Below are positions 11,322 through 22,799 of a stretch of 64,000 nucleotides of DNA, piece after piece (position 1 is the stretch's first letter; each line of letters opens with the position of its first letter). The DNA comes from Antennarius striatus (taxonomy: Eukaryota; Chordata; Actinopteri; Lophiiformes; Antennariidae). The DNA lies in assembly GCF_040054535.1 (NCBI RefSeq), contig NC_090778.1:10715001-10779000 (forward strand), in the 5' to 3' direction. The translations under genes were made by a program, and so were the position numbers. Below the pieces are notes generated by a model that did no database searches, was not told the origin of the DNA, and saw only the letters and a list, made by a program, of their open reading frames with translations.

Positions 11322-14300
11322 TTTTTACGCATGCACCATCTGCTCACGTGACTCTGTGTTGCCTTACTCGGCACTGCTGTCAGCCATCTTGGTCAACACC
11401 CACCCAGTGCATTCACTGCAGTGCACAGGCAGTCCAATCAGGGAACTGGGGCGAAGCCGATCTGTGTGTTTTTTCAGGAGGGTCCTCTCTTGAATTTTAA
11501 ATCCCCGGTCTGCACAAAGGAAGGATATAAAGGTTGAGTAGGAGTAGGTGGAGGGGCCAGGGTAGCCGTTCTCCAGAATAGCATTGTAACAAGGAGGAGA
11601 GGAGGATGCAGACATAGAGAGGAGGAAAAGCATCTCCCTTTCAAACACCTGCTGAAATCTGCTGTGGGCCCTTCTGGTTCTGGTTCTGATGCTCTTGTCG
11701 TCCTCTGATTTCCTGTTCTGTCCAACTGTGAATTTTTGGGGACCTTTTACTGGTACAAAAGCTACTGTACTCTTTCCATCGGTGGTGTTGGTTTGGCCTC
11801 ACATCAGCTGAGTCATCATGTCTGATCTGACGCCTCAGAGCGAAACACCGACACCCACCACTGACAAGATCACCCAGGCAGCTCGGGAGACCATTTATCT
11901 TTGCAACTTTCGTGTTTCTGTCGATGGCGAGTGGCTTTGCCTTCGCGAACTCAACGACATCTCCCTCACCCCAGACCCAGAGCCGGCACATGAAGGTAAT
12001 GTGAGAGATTAGCTCAGCATCCAGGTTTGTAGGCACAAATTGATCTCTGTTAGGGCGTGGTGAGGCACAGAGTCCACAGACACTGTGCATTACATGTAGT
12101 GGATTGTGGTAGTGTGTCTCATTTCAGTCGTGTCATGATCAGAGGAGACGTGTGAGAGTCACGTAGAAGGGTGGCTTAACTTGGAAATAAGACAGGCCCA
12201 GGCAACAAAACAATCAGGAAGTTGTTTTGTTTTCGAGCATCGCATGGCTTCCAGTAAATTCAGATTATCAAGAATTATCAAGATAATGTGTTTTCTTTTT
12301 TTATAATCTTAAGGAAAAATAACTGTGGCACAGAGGAAACAGTTCTGCTGTTGATTTACATTTTGTTACTCTCATGGAGCTGCAGGGAAACAGGAAGTGT
12401 CTGAAATCAGAATATTTATATCTGGAAATGAGTTGGTGATTTATTTAGAAGAGATTTGTGTTTCCCTGCGTGCTTCAGTTTTACGGTTTTGATTTTCAAA
12501 GTAAATATTTGCTGTCCTGTAAAATTTAAGTCTTCCTCATCTGATGAAACACTTTCTCCTAGTAAAAAGCACATGGATTGGCAGGTTGTGCTTTTCCAGG
12601 GAATGGGACGCAGCCAATGGGAGAATCATTTGTAACATCCAATATTTCATACTTTGTGCAGCATTTATTATTTGAATACATTTATACTGCTATTTTCAGT
12701 TATTTGCAAGATCTTTGTTTTTGCGCAAATCTAGCATATTTTGCAATTTCATTTTCTCTCTCTAGCACACACACATACACACATTGGTTTTTATCATTTA
12801 GTTTTTGTGTAGTATGGGGGGTTCTTGGTTGCTGCCTTGCTAGAATCTGACTGTCTTAATGTGTTTTCTTTACCTTTTAGTCATCATGGAAAGTTTTAAT
12901 AAATTCAAAACAATCAGAAATTAAATGAAACCACATTAGAATTTTTAAAAAAAAATCATACTGGTTTTATATCACATTTAACTTAAATAATGCATCTGAT
13001 CCCGTCTATCTTTTTACTGGCTATACCATTGTGTTAGGTCTGATATTGCCAGTACTTTATACTGTACTATGTTGTTTTAACCAGTGCTCGTATACTTCAG
13101 ATGTGAAGCTGTCATGTTTGTGCAATCCACCCTGTGTCTTCTAAATCTGTACATCTCTTATATCCCCCATCTTTTTTTTTGTTTTTGTTATTTGATCTCA
13201 TAGAGGGGATATTTTTCTCTGTGTCTGACCTGTTCCTGAGACGCAGTGGGGAGCAAGTTTGGATTAAATGTCTTGAGATTCAAAATACAGACTGCTTACC
13301 CTGTGATAAGTGGACGACATGGTTACTACATAAACAACAGCCGCCCTAAGAAGTCAGTCCGGTCCATACAAGGATTGAGCCTACAACCTTGGTGTTATTA
13401 GCACCGTGCTCTAACCAGTTGAGCAAACAGCCTGTTTGTTAATTTTCTTTAGTTTTCACTTGTTTTATTTTCTCACTCACCTGAAGTACAAACAAATGCA
13501 AGGATGCATTAATAATGTAAACAAGGAGCATGACCCTCTCAAACCCATCTGCTAAAACCCTCTCAGCCTCTCTTAACTACTAACATAAAAGATGGAGCAG
13601 GCATAGAAGTATTGATTCATCATTTCAACTATTAATTGCTTAATTTATTAGACAAAGCTATGTATTCCTAATTGTAACCTTTTCAGTTTCCAAGCTTTCC
13701 TTTGTTATAAGTTCATAGTTAAAATGTGTTTCATTTGGTCTGTTTTAGGTTTCTCTAGCAGAATAAATCATTTTAATTCATTTTAGGTTTTTTTTGTCTC
13801 ATTTTTTTCAAGTTAAAACAAACCTCCTTTTGAGGTAAATTTAGTGCTTGAATTATTCCTGCTGTTAAACCATAATGTTCGTGTGTCATTACAAGGACTC
13901 TGAGGACTCTTTTCTGTGTTTTTGTTTGTCTGTTTTAGATCCCAAAGATCCCATCGCGATTGAAAGGCTGAACCTGATGAACATGGCCAAACTGAGCATC
14001 AAGGGACTGATCGAGTCTGCTCTCAACCTCGGGCGCACGCTTGACTCTGATTATGCACCTCTCCAGCAGTTCTTTGTTGTGATGGAGCACTGTCTGAAAC
14101 ATGGACTGAAAAGTATGCCAAGATTACGTCACACTGTTGTGTATTCAAAACTGCAGGATCTTGAAGGATATTGTTAATCTGTACAGGTTGAAAATGGAAA
14201 TGTTATGCTGTATAAAAGTTTTAGTACATTTCTGACACTGAATAATAAGATCTAAGTAATAGATTTTTCATTTTGAGGATTTTTTGTAATTTAACAGATC

Positions 14301-17300
14301 AATAAAAAGGGATGAAAATAGAAAATAACAACTTATTTAACAAGTATTGCTGTTGGCTCTCATTTAGTAACGATATTCCTTTAAATGAATATATTTCTTC
14401 TCTCAATCAGCCAAGAAGACCTTCCTGGGGCAGAACAAGTCGTTCTGGGGGGCGCTGGAGCTTGTTGAGAAGCTGACACCTGAGGCAGGGGAGATCACTG
14501 CCAGTGTAAAAGACCTGCCGGGCCTAAAGTGAGTCTGATCTGTTGATCCCTGAAAAAGACCAAATTTAGCCCATCATTGTGTATATTAGAATGTGTATAC
14601 TATTTATACTTATTTAATCACTTCTGGTTAGATGCAATATGCAGATTTTGTTGTTTTGTACCTGTGACATGTGCAATGACAGTAAAATCTAATCAAATGT
14701 AATCTAATAACAGAAATTTTTTACGTCAGTGTGCTTTACATAGCCGTACACAAAGCCTTTCCATGAATTGATCGGATTGCAAGAGCGATTCCTTTCGCCT
14801 GAAGTTACTGTACTTGTGGGTTTTTTTACCTCATCTCTTGTTTAATTCCAGAACTCCTCTAGGAAGAGGTCGTGCCTGGTTACGACTGGCGTTGATGCAG
14901 AAGAAACTGTCGGACTACATGAAGACCATCATCAACAGAAAGGACCTGCTCAGGTGAGTTTCTGCCATACAGTGTCGGGACTCGGTGACATTGAAAGTCA
15001 GTTTCTCTAACTCAGGCTGGCCTCTGCAGTGAATTCTATGAGCCAAATGCGTTGATGATGGAGGAAGAGGGCGCCGTCATTGCTGGGCTGCTTGTTGGGC
15101 TAAACGTGATTGATGCCAATCTGTGCATGAAAGGAGAGGATCTCGACTCACAGGTACTTCTGCTTTTACTTCACATGTGGAAAATTCTTACTTTTATGTT
15201 CTTAAACAGTTGTGATGTTTTTGTAAGTAAGGGAGGCGGTATGCCCAAGTTTATTCAGCATTATTCAAGTAAGGGTTTTAATGGATTTTGAGCTTTTCTT
15301 TTTTATAATAGGAAACTATTGTGGAGTCATCGCCTAGTGTTTGAGTTTAAATCAAATCAGTAAACCTAATATTCAAGCAAAAACAAGAGGTTGAAAGTCT
15401 GCAGTAGTGGTAGTACAAGACTGATAAACTTGTATTAATATTGAAGTGTACACATTTAATGGGGATTTTCCAGAAGCAACATGTAGTCGTGTTATTGTTG
15501 CAACTTTCCTTGGTCTGACATTGAGTTTGTAGAATGGCTTGACTTGATTAGCTTCTTGTTCGATTACTTCTGCAGGTTGGAGTGATTGATTTTTCAATGT
15601 ACCTCAAAGATGGTGGACACAGTAGTAAGAGTGTAGAGGGGTGAGTATCTCTTCCTGTCCTTACCCTCAGTGATCCTTGTTTATATCCAGGAGCTTCAGT
15701 AAAGTCAGTGGCGTTGCTCTTCGGCAGGTGGGAATATGTATTCTTTTTCCTTTCTTTCATAAATTTGGTAGTTAATTAATTTGGTTTAAAAACCACCAGA
15801 AGCTAATTTTCAAAAGTGTTTCATAAAGTGTTTTCATTCAGTGTATTATTTTATCAGAAAATCCAAAGATATTAAATCTTAAGTTCCTCAAAATTACTGT
15901 GTTTTGTTTTTACTTCAAATTTAGCATAATCATGTTTTTAATTGCTGTTAAACCTGATAAAAATCATTTTGACTTCAAATTTGTCATGGATGCCATAAAA
16001 ATTACAACACTAGAAAATAGCATGAAAGTCTTTCTGACAATTTTATAGCCATTTATTTTTATAGCAAGTAGGAATTTTGTCACTGCAATGGCGTCAGTTT
16101 ATGGAACTATAGCATGGCTTTCAAAAATAATTTGAGTGTCCTTTTCTCTGGTCCTTCAGAGACGGTCAGATCACAGCTATTCTCGATCAAAAGAATTACG
16201 TGGAGGAGCTCAACAGACATTTAAGGTTCGTTGGAGTGACTGTGTTCAGTCTTCTCGCCTTGTTGAGTTAACTAACTAATGCCATGTTTGTGTGGGTAGT
16301 GCATCAGTAAACAACCTGCAGGCCAAAGTAGATGCTCTGGAAAAGTCCAACACAAAGCTAACAGAAGAGGTGAGGGTCATTCAGAGCTCAGCTACATAGA
16401 TGGAGCCTCACTTAAATCTAATATGTCCTTGGCCTCCCTTTTTCCACTCTTGCCCTCCACAGCTTGCTGTGGCAAACAACAGGATCATCACTTTACAAGA
16501 AGATGTTGAGAGAGTGAAGGAGGAGAGCTCATACCAGCTGGAATCCAGGAAGGTGAACGCATTCTCAGTTGTTGTTTTTTTCTCTTTGACACAGAAATAA
16601 ACTATATCTTTTTCTTCCAAAATGTTGTCCAAGACTGTAAATCCAAAATCTCTGTGCAGGGAGTTTAATAGAAAAAGGTTTAGCTTTTACAGTATAGCCC
16701 ACTCTGTACATATATGTATGTTCATCTCTTATTTAGTCTGTTACTCTGTTGTTTGTTTTGTGTGTATTTTTCCACAGTCTGACAAAACATTTTCCGGGAT
16801 CTTAATCTTTAAATTATTTAATTTCGTTTTAGCAGGAAGTCTCATTGTAAATAAGAATCCCTTTTTTCACAGACCAGAGGCCAAAGAGGCAGCTACACAT
16901 ACCTGTATAAAGCCCACATTTTATACATTTTAGCAGATTTCTCAACAGTAGAACCTGAATATAGTCAGAAAAATATGTACAATATACATTTGGATGGGAG
17001 ATAAAAATTTCTTTCATTTTCTTCTTCTTTCTTTCCTCCAGGCAATAAGAAGTGACTCAGCACTAGACGGACAGGCACTGGGTGAAACTCGCAAGCAGCT
17101 CAAAGAGGAGACTTTGCTTCGATTGGTGTGTTTTATGTTCTTTTTTTCCTTCTACTTTTAAATAATACCGTAATTCTAGGAGTTATTTATAGACGTTATT
17201 TATAAGTGCTTAAAAATACCATATTGATAGGTGTGCGTGTCCATTAATATAATGTCAGCGCTCCTCTGAAGTTTGCATCCCATGATAAAGTTTTTCTATG

Positions 17301-20300
17301 AGCAGGATGTGGAGAAGGAGCTGGAGGTGCAGATCGGGATGAAGCAAGAGATGGAGCTGTCCATGAAGATGCTGGAAAAAGACATCTGTGAGAAGCAGGA
17401 CGCCCTGGTTGAACTTCGACAGCAGCTGGAAGACCTTCGTGTCATCAACCAACAGCTCAGCCACAAGTCACAGGTAAGGAGGCGTCTCTTCTCCCACCGA
17501 CAAGTCCTCATGTCTGCAACATGATGACCACCTTATCACTGGCTGGTGTGTCTGCTTTACAACACAGACCTTCAAAATGCAATCCTCTTATTTCAAGTTC
17601 ATTCTAGCCTGTGTTTTGGTCATTTTTATCCTAATCACAACTGTGGCCGAAGTTCATCCTTCAGTTAATCTGATCTATATCAGACATGGACCTGATGTGA
17701 ATTATACGTGAAAGATTTACTAAAATGTAATTTATATTAACAAATTGTTTCAACTATGACTTATTTTTTCAAATCAAATACAGACTCTAGCTTACAGGTA
17801 TCTAAGTCCATGGGGAAAAATAAGAAACACCAGCAGCACTCATTTTACAACTGAAAAAGTTGACAAATCTCCGGTTAACTTTTTTACAGACAACTGTTAG
17901 TTTTGCTTTCAGTTGACTAAAATAGTTCCCGCTCCTCCTCAGAGTGCTGATGCCAGCTCTAAACAGAAGGGTGACGCCATCGCTCGCCTGGAGGACAAGA
18001 TAAACCAGATGACAGGAACTGTCAAACAGATGGAGACCAGGTGAGGACACTTCTCCACAGTCACCACAGGAGTCGGGAGTTATTGCTACATCATATACCT
18101 ATAAAAAAACTTTCATTGTCTTGTTTTCCCCTCTCCACCGTCATTGTCTGTATTCTTTTCATTTCATTTATTTTTCTAATAATTTAATTAGTGAGAAACA
18201 TTTGGTGAAGCAAGCCAGAAACCTGAACTCAGCAGCAGGGAAGCTGCTGCAGCTGCAGGAGTAGCTTCTATCTTTGATAAACCTGAATACCACATTCAAC
18301 CCTGCCTAATCTAGAAATAATCAAACTAGGACGTTATCTTTTCTGTACGATGCTCCTTTGTTGTTGAAAATAAAACCAATTTCCCACAACCACATGCGGT
18401 GATTCTCCAGCATCGGCTTTGGGTAGCGTGGATTCAATCAGTCGTTTTAGCAGCCCATAATACTTGTGTTTCCTGGCAGATACATTTGCCACATCAGATT
18501 TCTACTTTTGTTTGGTGGACATTTCTAACTGATGGCCAACTAATGCTTTCTGGTGCAATTAACATGAGTAGACATCAGAAGCGTCTCTGTGGACAGTCTT
18601 AACGTTTGATAGACTGAAGGGTTAATGAAAGCATCCAGGTTGTTTGGGAGGGCGTGGACTTGCTGAAATATTGTTCCAAAGAATTTGACTCCTACCAGAA
18701 TGGGCGCTTCAACATTTTCCACAAACAGAGACTGATAGAATAAAATACATAGGATATGAATTAATGCGAGGGACTGATGTCATCTGGTGATTTAAGATCT
18801 AGTGTAGGCTAAATGAGAGCAAGGTAAAGTAACAAGGAAAGAGCAAAACCAACTTCTTAGTTTTGAATTGTATGTGAACATAACATTGGTGTAAACTGTA
18901 GTAACCATTAGGTTAATAAAACATTAAACAAACACAGCCTGCTTCATCGTCTTTGGCTTAAGTTTCCCTGTTGTCCTCCTCAAGCTCCTGTCCTCAGACA
19001 CCTGATCCTTCTCTTATTTTTGGGTTTTGTTTTTTATTCAGTTTTGGGTTTTTTTATTCAGTCTCATTTGCATCCCTTTCCCAACTTGTTTCTGTTTTTC
19101 ATTACGTTTTCATTGTGTACCGTAAGTTTACACACACACCCTCCCCAAACCAGATGCAAACAAGCTGAGAGAGAGCGCGATCTGGCTTTGGAGGCCAACC
19201 GGCTCTTCAAACAGGACTTTGGAGACAAAATTGAGAGTCTGCAGGACGAGGTGACCCAGCTGAGGAAACACAGGTAAGAGTGAATGAATGGTTAAGGCTG
19301 GTAAACCGACAACACCTTCATTTAGGTCGGGATGTAGAAACCTGGATTTTGTTTTTTAGTTCACAATGCTTCAGACAGTTTATACTTTAAACATATTCTG
19401 GGGGGGGGGTGGTGTTCAAAGCTTTATTATTATCATGTGAATCTCATGAGAAAAAAACTTTGTTTGGTGTACTAAATATCGCTGGATGTATCTTTTTTTT
19501 TTTTCTTCTAAAACGAAAGCATCAGTGAGCAACACTTCCGTTCTGCCTTTTTCCTGTGATACTGAAAGCAGCGGATTGGGGGCTTTTTTGCAAGAGTATT
19601 AAAAGAACCTTCATTACGCTATAACTTTAGCCACTGGAGACATTTGTCCCCAGAAACATAATGCTGTAGTTACACTAATACTGATAATAATTCTGAAAAC
19701 AGAGACTCTATTTTATATTTACTTTAACCCGACTGAAGGAACAACCCTCCATCTGTTTTTGTTTGATGAAGTGATCCAGTGTATTTCAAAACATTTCAGC
19801 CAGAGATATACATGTAAAGTGCATCATCAAATGCACTGGTATTATAATTCTAAGTCTTTGTTATTTGAAACAGTTTGATTAATTTAAAAAAAAAAACTGT
19901 CTTGTTTTTTTGTGTGTTTTGAATATTCTAAAGATGGAAAAGTTGATTTTTATTTTGCATGTCTTTGCCTTTAAATTATATTTATTCACATGAAGGTTTA
20001 TTATTATGTTATTATGTTTTAAACTTGCGTTTAGGTCTCATCTGGAGCTGGAGCTGCGTAAGGAGCGAGCAAGGAGGAGTGAGCATCATTTCAGCGTAAC
20101 GTACAGACAGCAGGGCGATCCTCAGAGGGCGGGTCGACACCAAGAGAATAAGCCAAATGTAAATCTGCCGTCAAACATGTTCAATGAAAGATTTATTTTT
20201 TTAACACAGCCGTCTCCTATGACCTCACATAACCTGCACACATTTCATCAACAGAGTCTTTCAGCATCGCCATCAAACAAAAGGGAAGATGACCATTCAC

Positions 20301-21593
20301 CCCTAGGAGCGGAGGACAAAACCAGCCTGAGCTCCAGCCTGTAAGTAGTTTCACAAACTTTTTGTCCAGATGAAATCATTTCAGGATTGTTGTTCTTTAA
20401 TGTGTGTCTATTTGTCTCCCCCCACTAAGGTCTCTGTCGCAGTGTGAGGACGAACAGGTGAGGTCTAAGATCAAACATAAAATGTTTAATAATGTTATAA
20501 TAGATTCACTCATTCATTCATCATCAACACCTGAACCTCCTTGTTGTGCAGCGACAGCGGTACCCACTGCGCCACCGTGCTGCATGTTAGCATAGGTCAC
20601 TTTATTATTTGATTTGGTTAAGAAATGAAGCCCAACACATTAGGAAAAAACCATCTGAGTATTTCTATAAATTAAATGAGGGTTAAGGGTTGGGTGGGTT
20701 AAATTAAGTAATTGCAGACACACTTATTAACCATTGTCAAAAATCACATAATTCATAAAATTAATGGTGAAAAAATGTCTTTGCAGTCTGAGTCATACGT
20801 GGAGATCAGTCAGCCTTCCATCTGTTCAATGTGTGAGGACAACGACTCTCTCCTGAAGACGAAGGTATGAGGATGGGATATTATTCTGAACTGAGCTGAG
20901 TCGGCTCCTTGTGACTCATTTAGAAAATATAATTCCACTAAAAATTAGAAGAGGGTGTTGGGAGTGTTCCAGTCTCTACTTTGAGATGTTTTTACAAAAA
21001 ACACAAATGGTGTTCCATTATCAAATGAAGATTAGACACCACCTCTCCTCCCAGGATTTAAGCCCTTCATCATCCATCATGGCAGCAAATATTTTGGTCC
21101 AAAGTAAAATGTCACACTGTAAATTAACCAAAAAGTTAATGAAAGCTTGAATTAGTCATTGTCTGCTCCAGATGAATTATAATCTTGGTTTTTGTTAATG
21201 AAGACGCTGACTAGTTTAATGACTACTTTAAATTTGTTTTAAAAAAAAGTTATCCAGTAGAAAGTTAAATCTTATATTAAAAATTTTTTTATTGTAGCAT
21301 GGGTTCAGCAAAAAATGGCCACAATCCTGATTTGAGTTATTTTTCTTAAGACTTAATGAACAAAACATTTTCTAATCTTGTAAGCAGATAAGCCAGCCTC
21401 TTGGTGTGAAATATTTAAGGATGATTTTCTGTGCTTGTTTTTTCTGCAGAAACAATGCAAGAACTGTCTTGGGGTTTTCTGTGACAGTTGTGTGCGCAAC
21501 GAGTTGCCTTTACCTTCGTCCATCCTCCCAGAGACTGTGTGTACTCCCTGCTTCTCTCTGTTACTGCAGCAATACGCTTCAACACCCCCATGA
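9916..21593 (+). CDS. rufy3: RUFY3 (RUN and FYVE domain-containing 3), long forms
   Basis: Adaptor of the RUFY family, known as an ARL8/dynein-linked organelle transport factor and, in its short form (Singar/iRufy3), a regulator of neuronal polarity. Coding exons: alternative starts 9916-10171 or 11818-11995; common 13939-14112, 14411-14528, 14852-14953, 15030-15153, 15576-15640, 16160-16225, 16300-16369, 16463-16552, 17042-17125, 17306-17473, 17943-18040; long-form 19154-19273, 20035-20340, 20430-20457, 20787-20864, 21450-21593. Phases agree throughout. From the 11818 ATG the long product is 670 aa; from 9916 about 696 aa. The RUN domain (roughly residues 75-230) contains [20 protein letters not shown] and [19 protein letters not shown]. 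Coiled coils follow from about residue 260, then a Ser-rich linker and a C-terminal FYVE-like domain. Identity is strong from near-identity to remembered vertebrate RUFY3. Confidence 0.95.
10448..10457. promoter_or_regulatory. E-box palindrome GTCACGTGAT (CLEAR-like)
   Basis: The site lies 277 bp downstream of the first rufy3 exon and differs by one base from GTCACGTGAC, the core bound by TFEB/TFE3/USF factors. A second site, CTCACGTGAC, is at 11343-11352, upstream of the second first exon. Function is inferred only. Confidence 0.35.
10705..10783. repeat. (CA)n microsatellite in rufy3 intron
   Basis: Nearly pure CA repeat, just over 70 bases. A second (CA)n tract is at 11276-11319. Open frames encoding Cys-Val repeats on the minus strand are artefacts. 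Confidence 0.95.
10889..10930. repeat. Perfect 19-bp inverted repeat with ATTA loop
   Basis: TTTCCCATTATCAGTCTGA (10889-10907) is followed by ATTA and its exact reverse complement (10912-10930). It lies in rufy3 intron DNA and has no flanking transposon signatures. Confidence 0.95.
11818..18264 (+). CDS. rufy3: RUFY3 short isoform (Singar/iRufy3 type), 469 aa
   Basis: Translation starts at ATG 11818 ([17 protein letters not shown]...). The product uses the common exons 13939-18040 and then the terminal exon 18192-18264, which ends [13 protein letters not shown] and TAG at 18262-18264. The summed exons give 1410 bases, or 469 aa, the same length as the remembered human short RUFY3. The product has the RUN domain and coiled coils but no FYVE-like domain. 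The exon before the choice ends in phase 2, compatible with both 18192 and 19154. AATAAA at 18369-18374 is the likely poly(A) signal, with others at 18739 and 18915. Upstream, 11276-11817 may act as an internal promoter. Confidence 0.93.
13361..13432 (-). pseudogene. tRNA-Ile(AAU)-like pseudogene
   Basis: On the minus strand, 72 nt resemble cytosolic tRNA-Ile. D-arm TGCTCAACTGGTTAGAGCA, anticodon-loop core TGCTAATAAC with anticodon AAT, and T-arm GTAGGCTCAATCCTTGTA are all recognisable. The acceptor stem pairs poorly (GGCTGTT against ATGGACC) and the invariant TTC of the T-loop is altered, so a functional tRNA is unlikely. It lies in rufy3 intron DNA, antisense to the gene. No SINE tail was recognised. 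Confidence 0.7.
18369..18374 (+). terminator. AATAAA poly(A) signal, rufy3 short form
   Basis: AATAAA lies 105 bases after the short-form stop and is followed by G/T-containing sequence. Alternative AATAAA hexamers at 18739-18744 and 18915-18920 could give longer 3' UTRs before the long-form exon at 19154. Confidence 0.6.
20508..20583 (-). mobile_element. Truncated tRNA-SINE fragment in rufy3 intron
   Basis: Read on minus, GCAGCACGGTGGCGCAGTGG is followed by a B-box remnant and a GATGAATGAATGAGTG tail. It is the head and tail of the SINE family seen at 1191-1541, with the body deleted. Confidence 0.65.
21450..21593 (+). CDS. rufy3: rufy3 terminal exon: atypical FYVE-like zinc domain
   Basis: With the preceding exon (20787-20864), this exon encodes four CxxC pairs: CSMC, CKNC, CDSC and CTPC, the spacing of a FYVE finger. 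The basic R(R/K)HHCR motif that canonical FYVE domains use for PI3P is absent (LLKTKKQCKNC is there instead), as is the WxxD motif. This agrees with what is known of RUFY3 and suggests zinc binding without canonical PI3P binding. The ORF ends in TGA at 21591-21593. A 3' UTR of about 1.2 kb is likely, up to the AATAAA at 22781. Confidence 0.9.
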   Translation, partial: KQCKNCLGVFCDSCVRNELPLPSSILPETVCTPCFSLLLQQYASTPP

Positions 21594-22780
21594 AGCAAAT
21601 TAACGTTTTAGTGGAATACACTGATCAGACGTCAGAAAACCAGGGACACCGGCTCGTACAACCAGCACTGCAAAAAGGCACTTTTTGACTTCATGGCTTG
21701 AGCCGTTTTAAGTCTTTGTGAATTCTAAAGTTGCAATAATTGACTTGCTTTAAGTAGTAAGATCCAAACAAACAATGTGCCATTGAGAACTGATTGGATT
21801 CAGACTTTCAGTGTTGCCAAAACTTCTTTTCTGGCTTTAATTATGTGTTATGCTTCTAAGTTCATTTTAGTAAAAAAAACACACAAAAAACTGGAAATGA
21901 CACTAGAATCAGCTCGAGAAGTTAAACATTCGGCTTCCACGATGTCCGCTGAGTGGATTATTGAAAATTCAACTGACTATATTGTGATCTCAGTTTTTTA
22001 AGATGGAAATGCAAAAACTGGATGTATTTTTTTGTTATGATTCTGTAATTTTAATCTAAACGTTTGAAGAATGAAAGTTTTTGTAATGGCTCTCAAAGCA
22101 TAAAATTTCAGATTTTGGTTGTCGGTGACATCCAATTCATGGCATTTCTGACAAACATCACATTTTTGACCAAATACCATACGGTATAATACGGTAAACA
22201 TTTTATGGTAGATTGGGAAATACTTTCTAGTCTTACACACTAAAACTTGTTGAAATGTCTTCAATATACTTTATATGCACCAGTAATGCTTAGTTAGGTG
22301 TACTTGAGGAACTGCAGAATGTATGGCTCGTCTTTAATGAGTTGTTACCATCTCAAAAAACCAAATGACTATTATACTGATGTAACTGGTCAAAGCTCCA
22401 TGTTCACAATCCAGCTGGAAGAGGATTTCTCTAAGTTTGATTAGCTGAATATGCTGGGTGTATTTACTTCTCTCTTGTTGGCATTTACTATGTTTTCACA
22501 CCAGACGCTGATATATCAAGGCGGCAGTTAAATTATAAACTCTACAAACACTCAGATCCTTGTTCCAACTCTGGATATCTCAGATACTTTTCTGTATTGT
22601 AATGTCTGGTGTTTTTAAATACTTGGCTGGTTTGAAGTGGGTATACCTTCGCATCTATACAACACGTTTTATGGTTTCATGATTTACATGAAGAATAATT
22701 AGGAGTACAGTACTATAAACACAGCTAAACATTTAGTAGCATTGAAGCTAATCAACACGGATGAAAATGCTTCTTGGATC

Positions 22781-22795
22781 AATAAACATTTTATT
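22781..22795. terminator. Bidirectional poly(A) element between rufy3 and grsf1
   Basis: AATAAACATTTTATT carries AATAAA on the plus strand (22781-22786) for rufy3 and AATAAA on the minus strand (22790-22795) for grsf1. A GT-rich stretch (GGTGTGTG) follows on the plus side. The use by grsf1 is inferred, because other minus-strand AATAAA hexamers exist between here and 23805. Confidence 0.55.
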
Positions 22796-22799
22796 AAAT

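Noticed and set aside
13361..13432. Functional tRNA-Ile gene
   Set aside because: Acceptor stem mispairs and the T-loop lacks the invariant TTC; recorded as a pseudogene.
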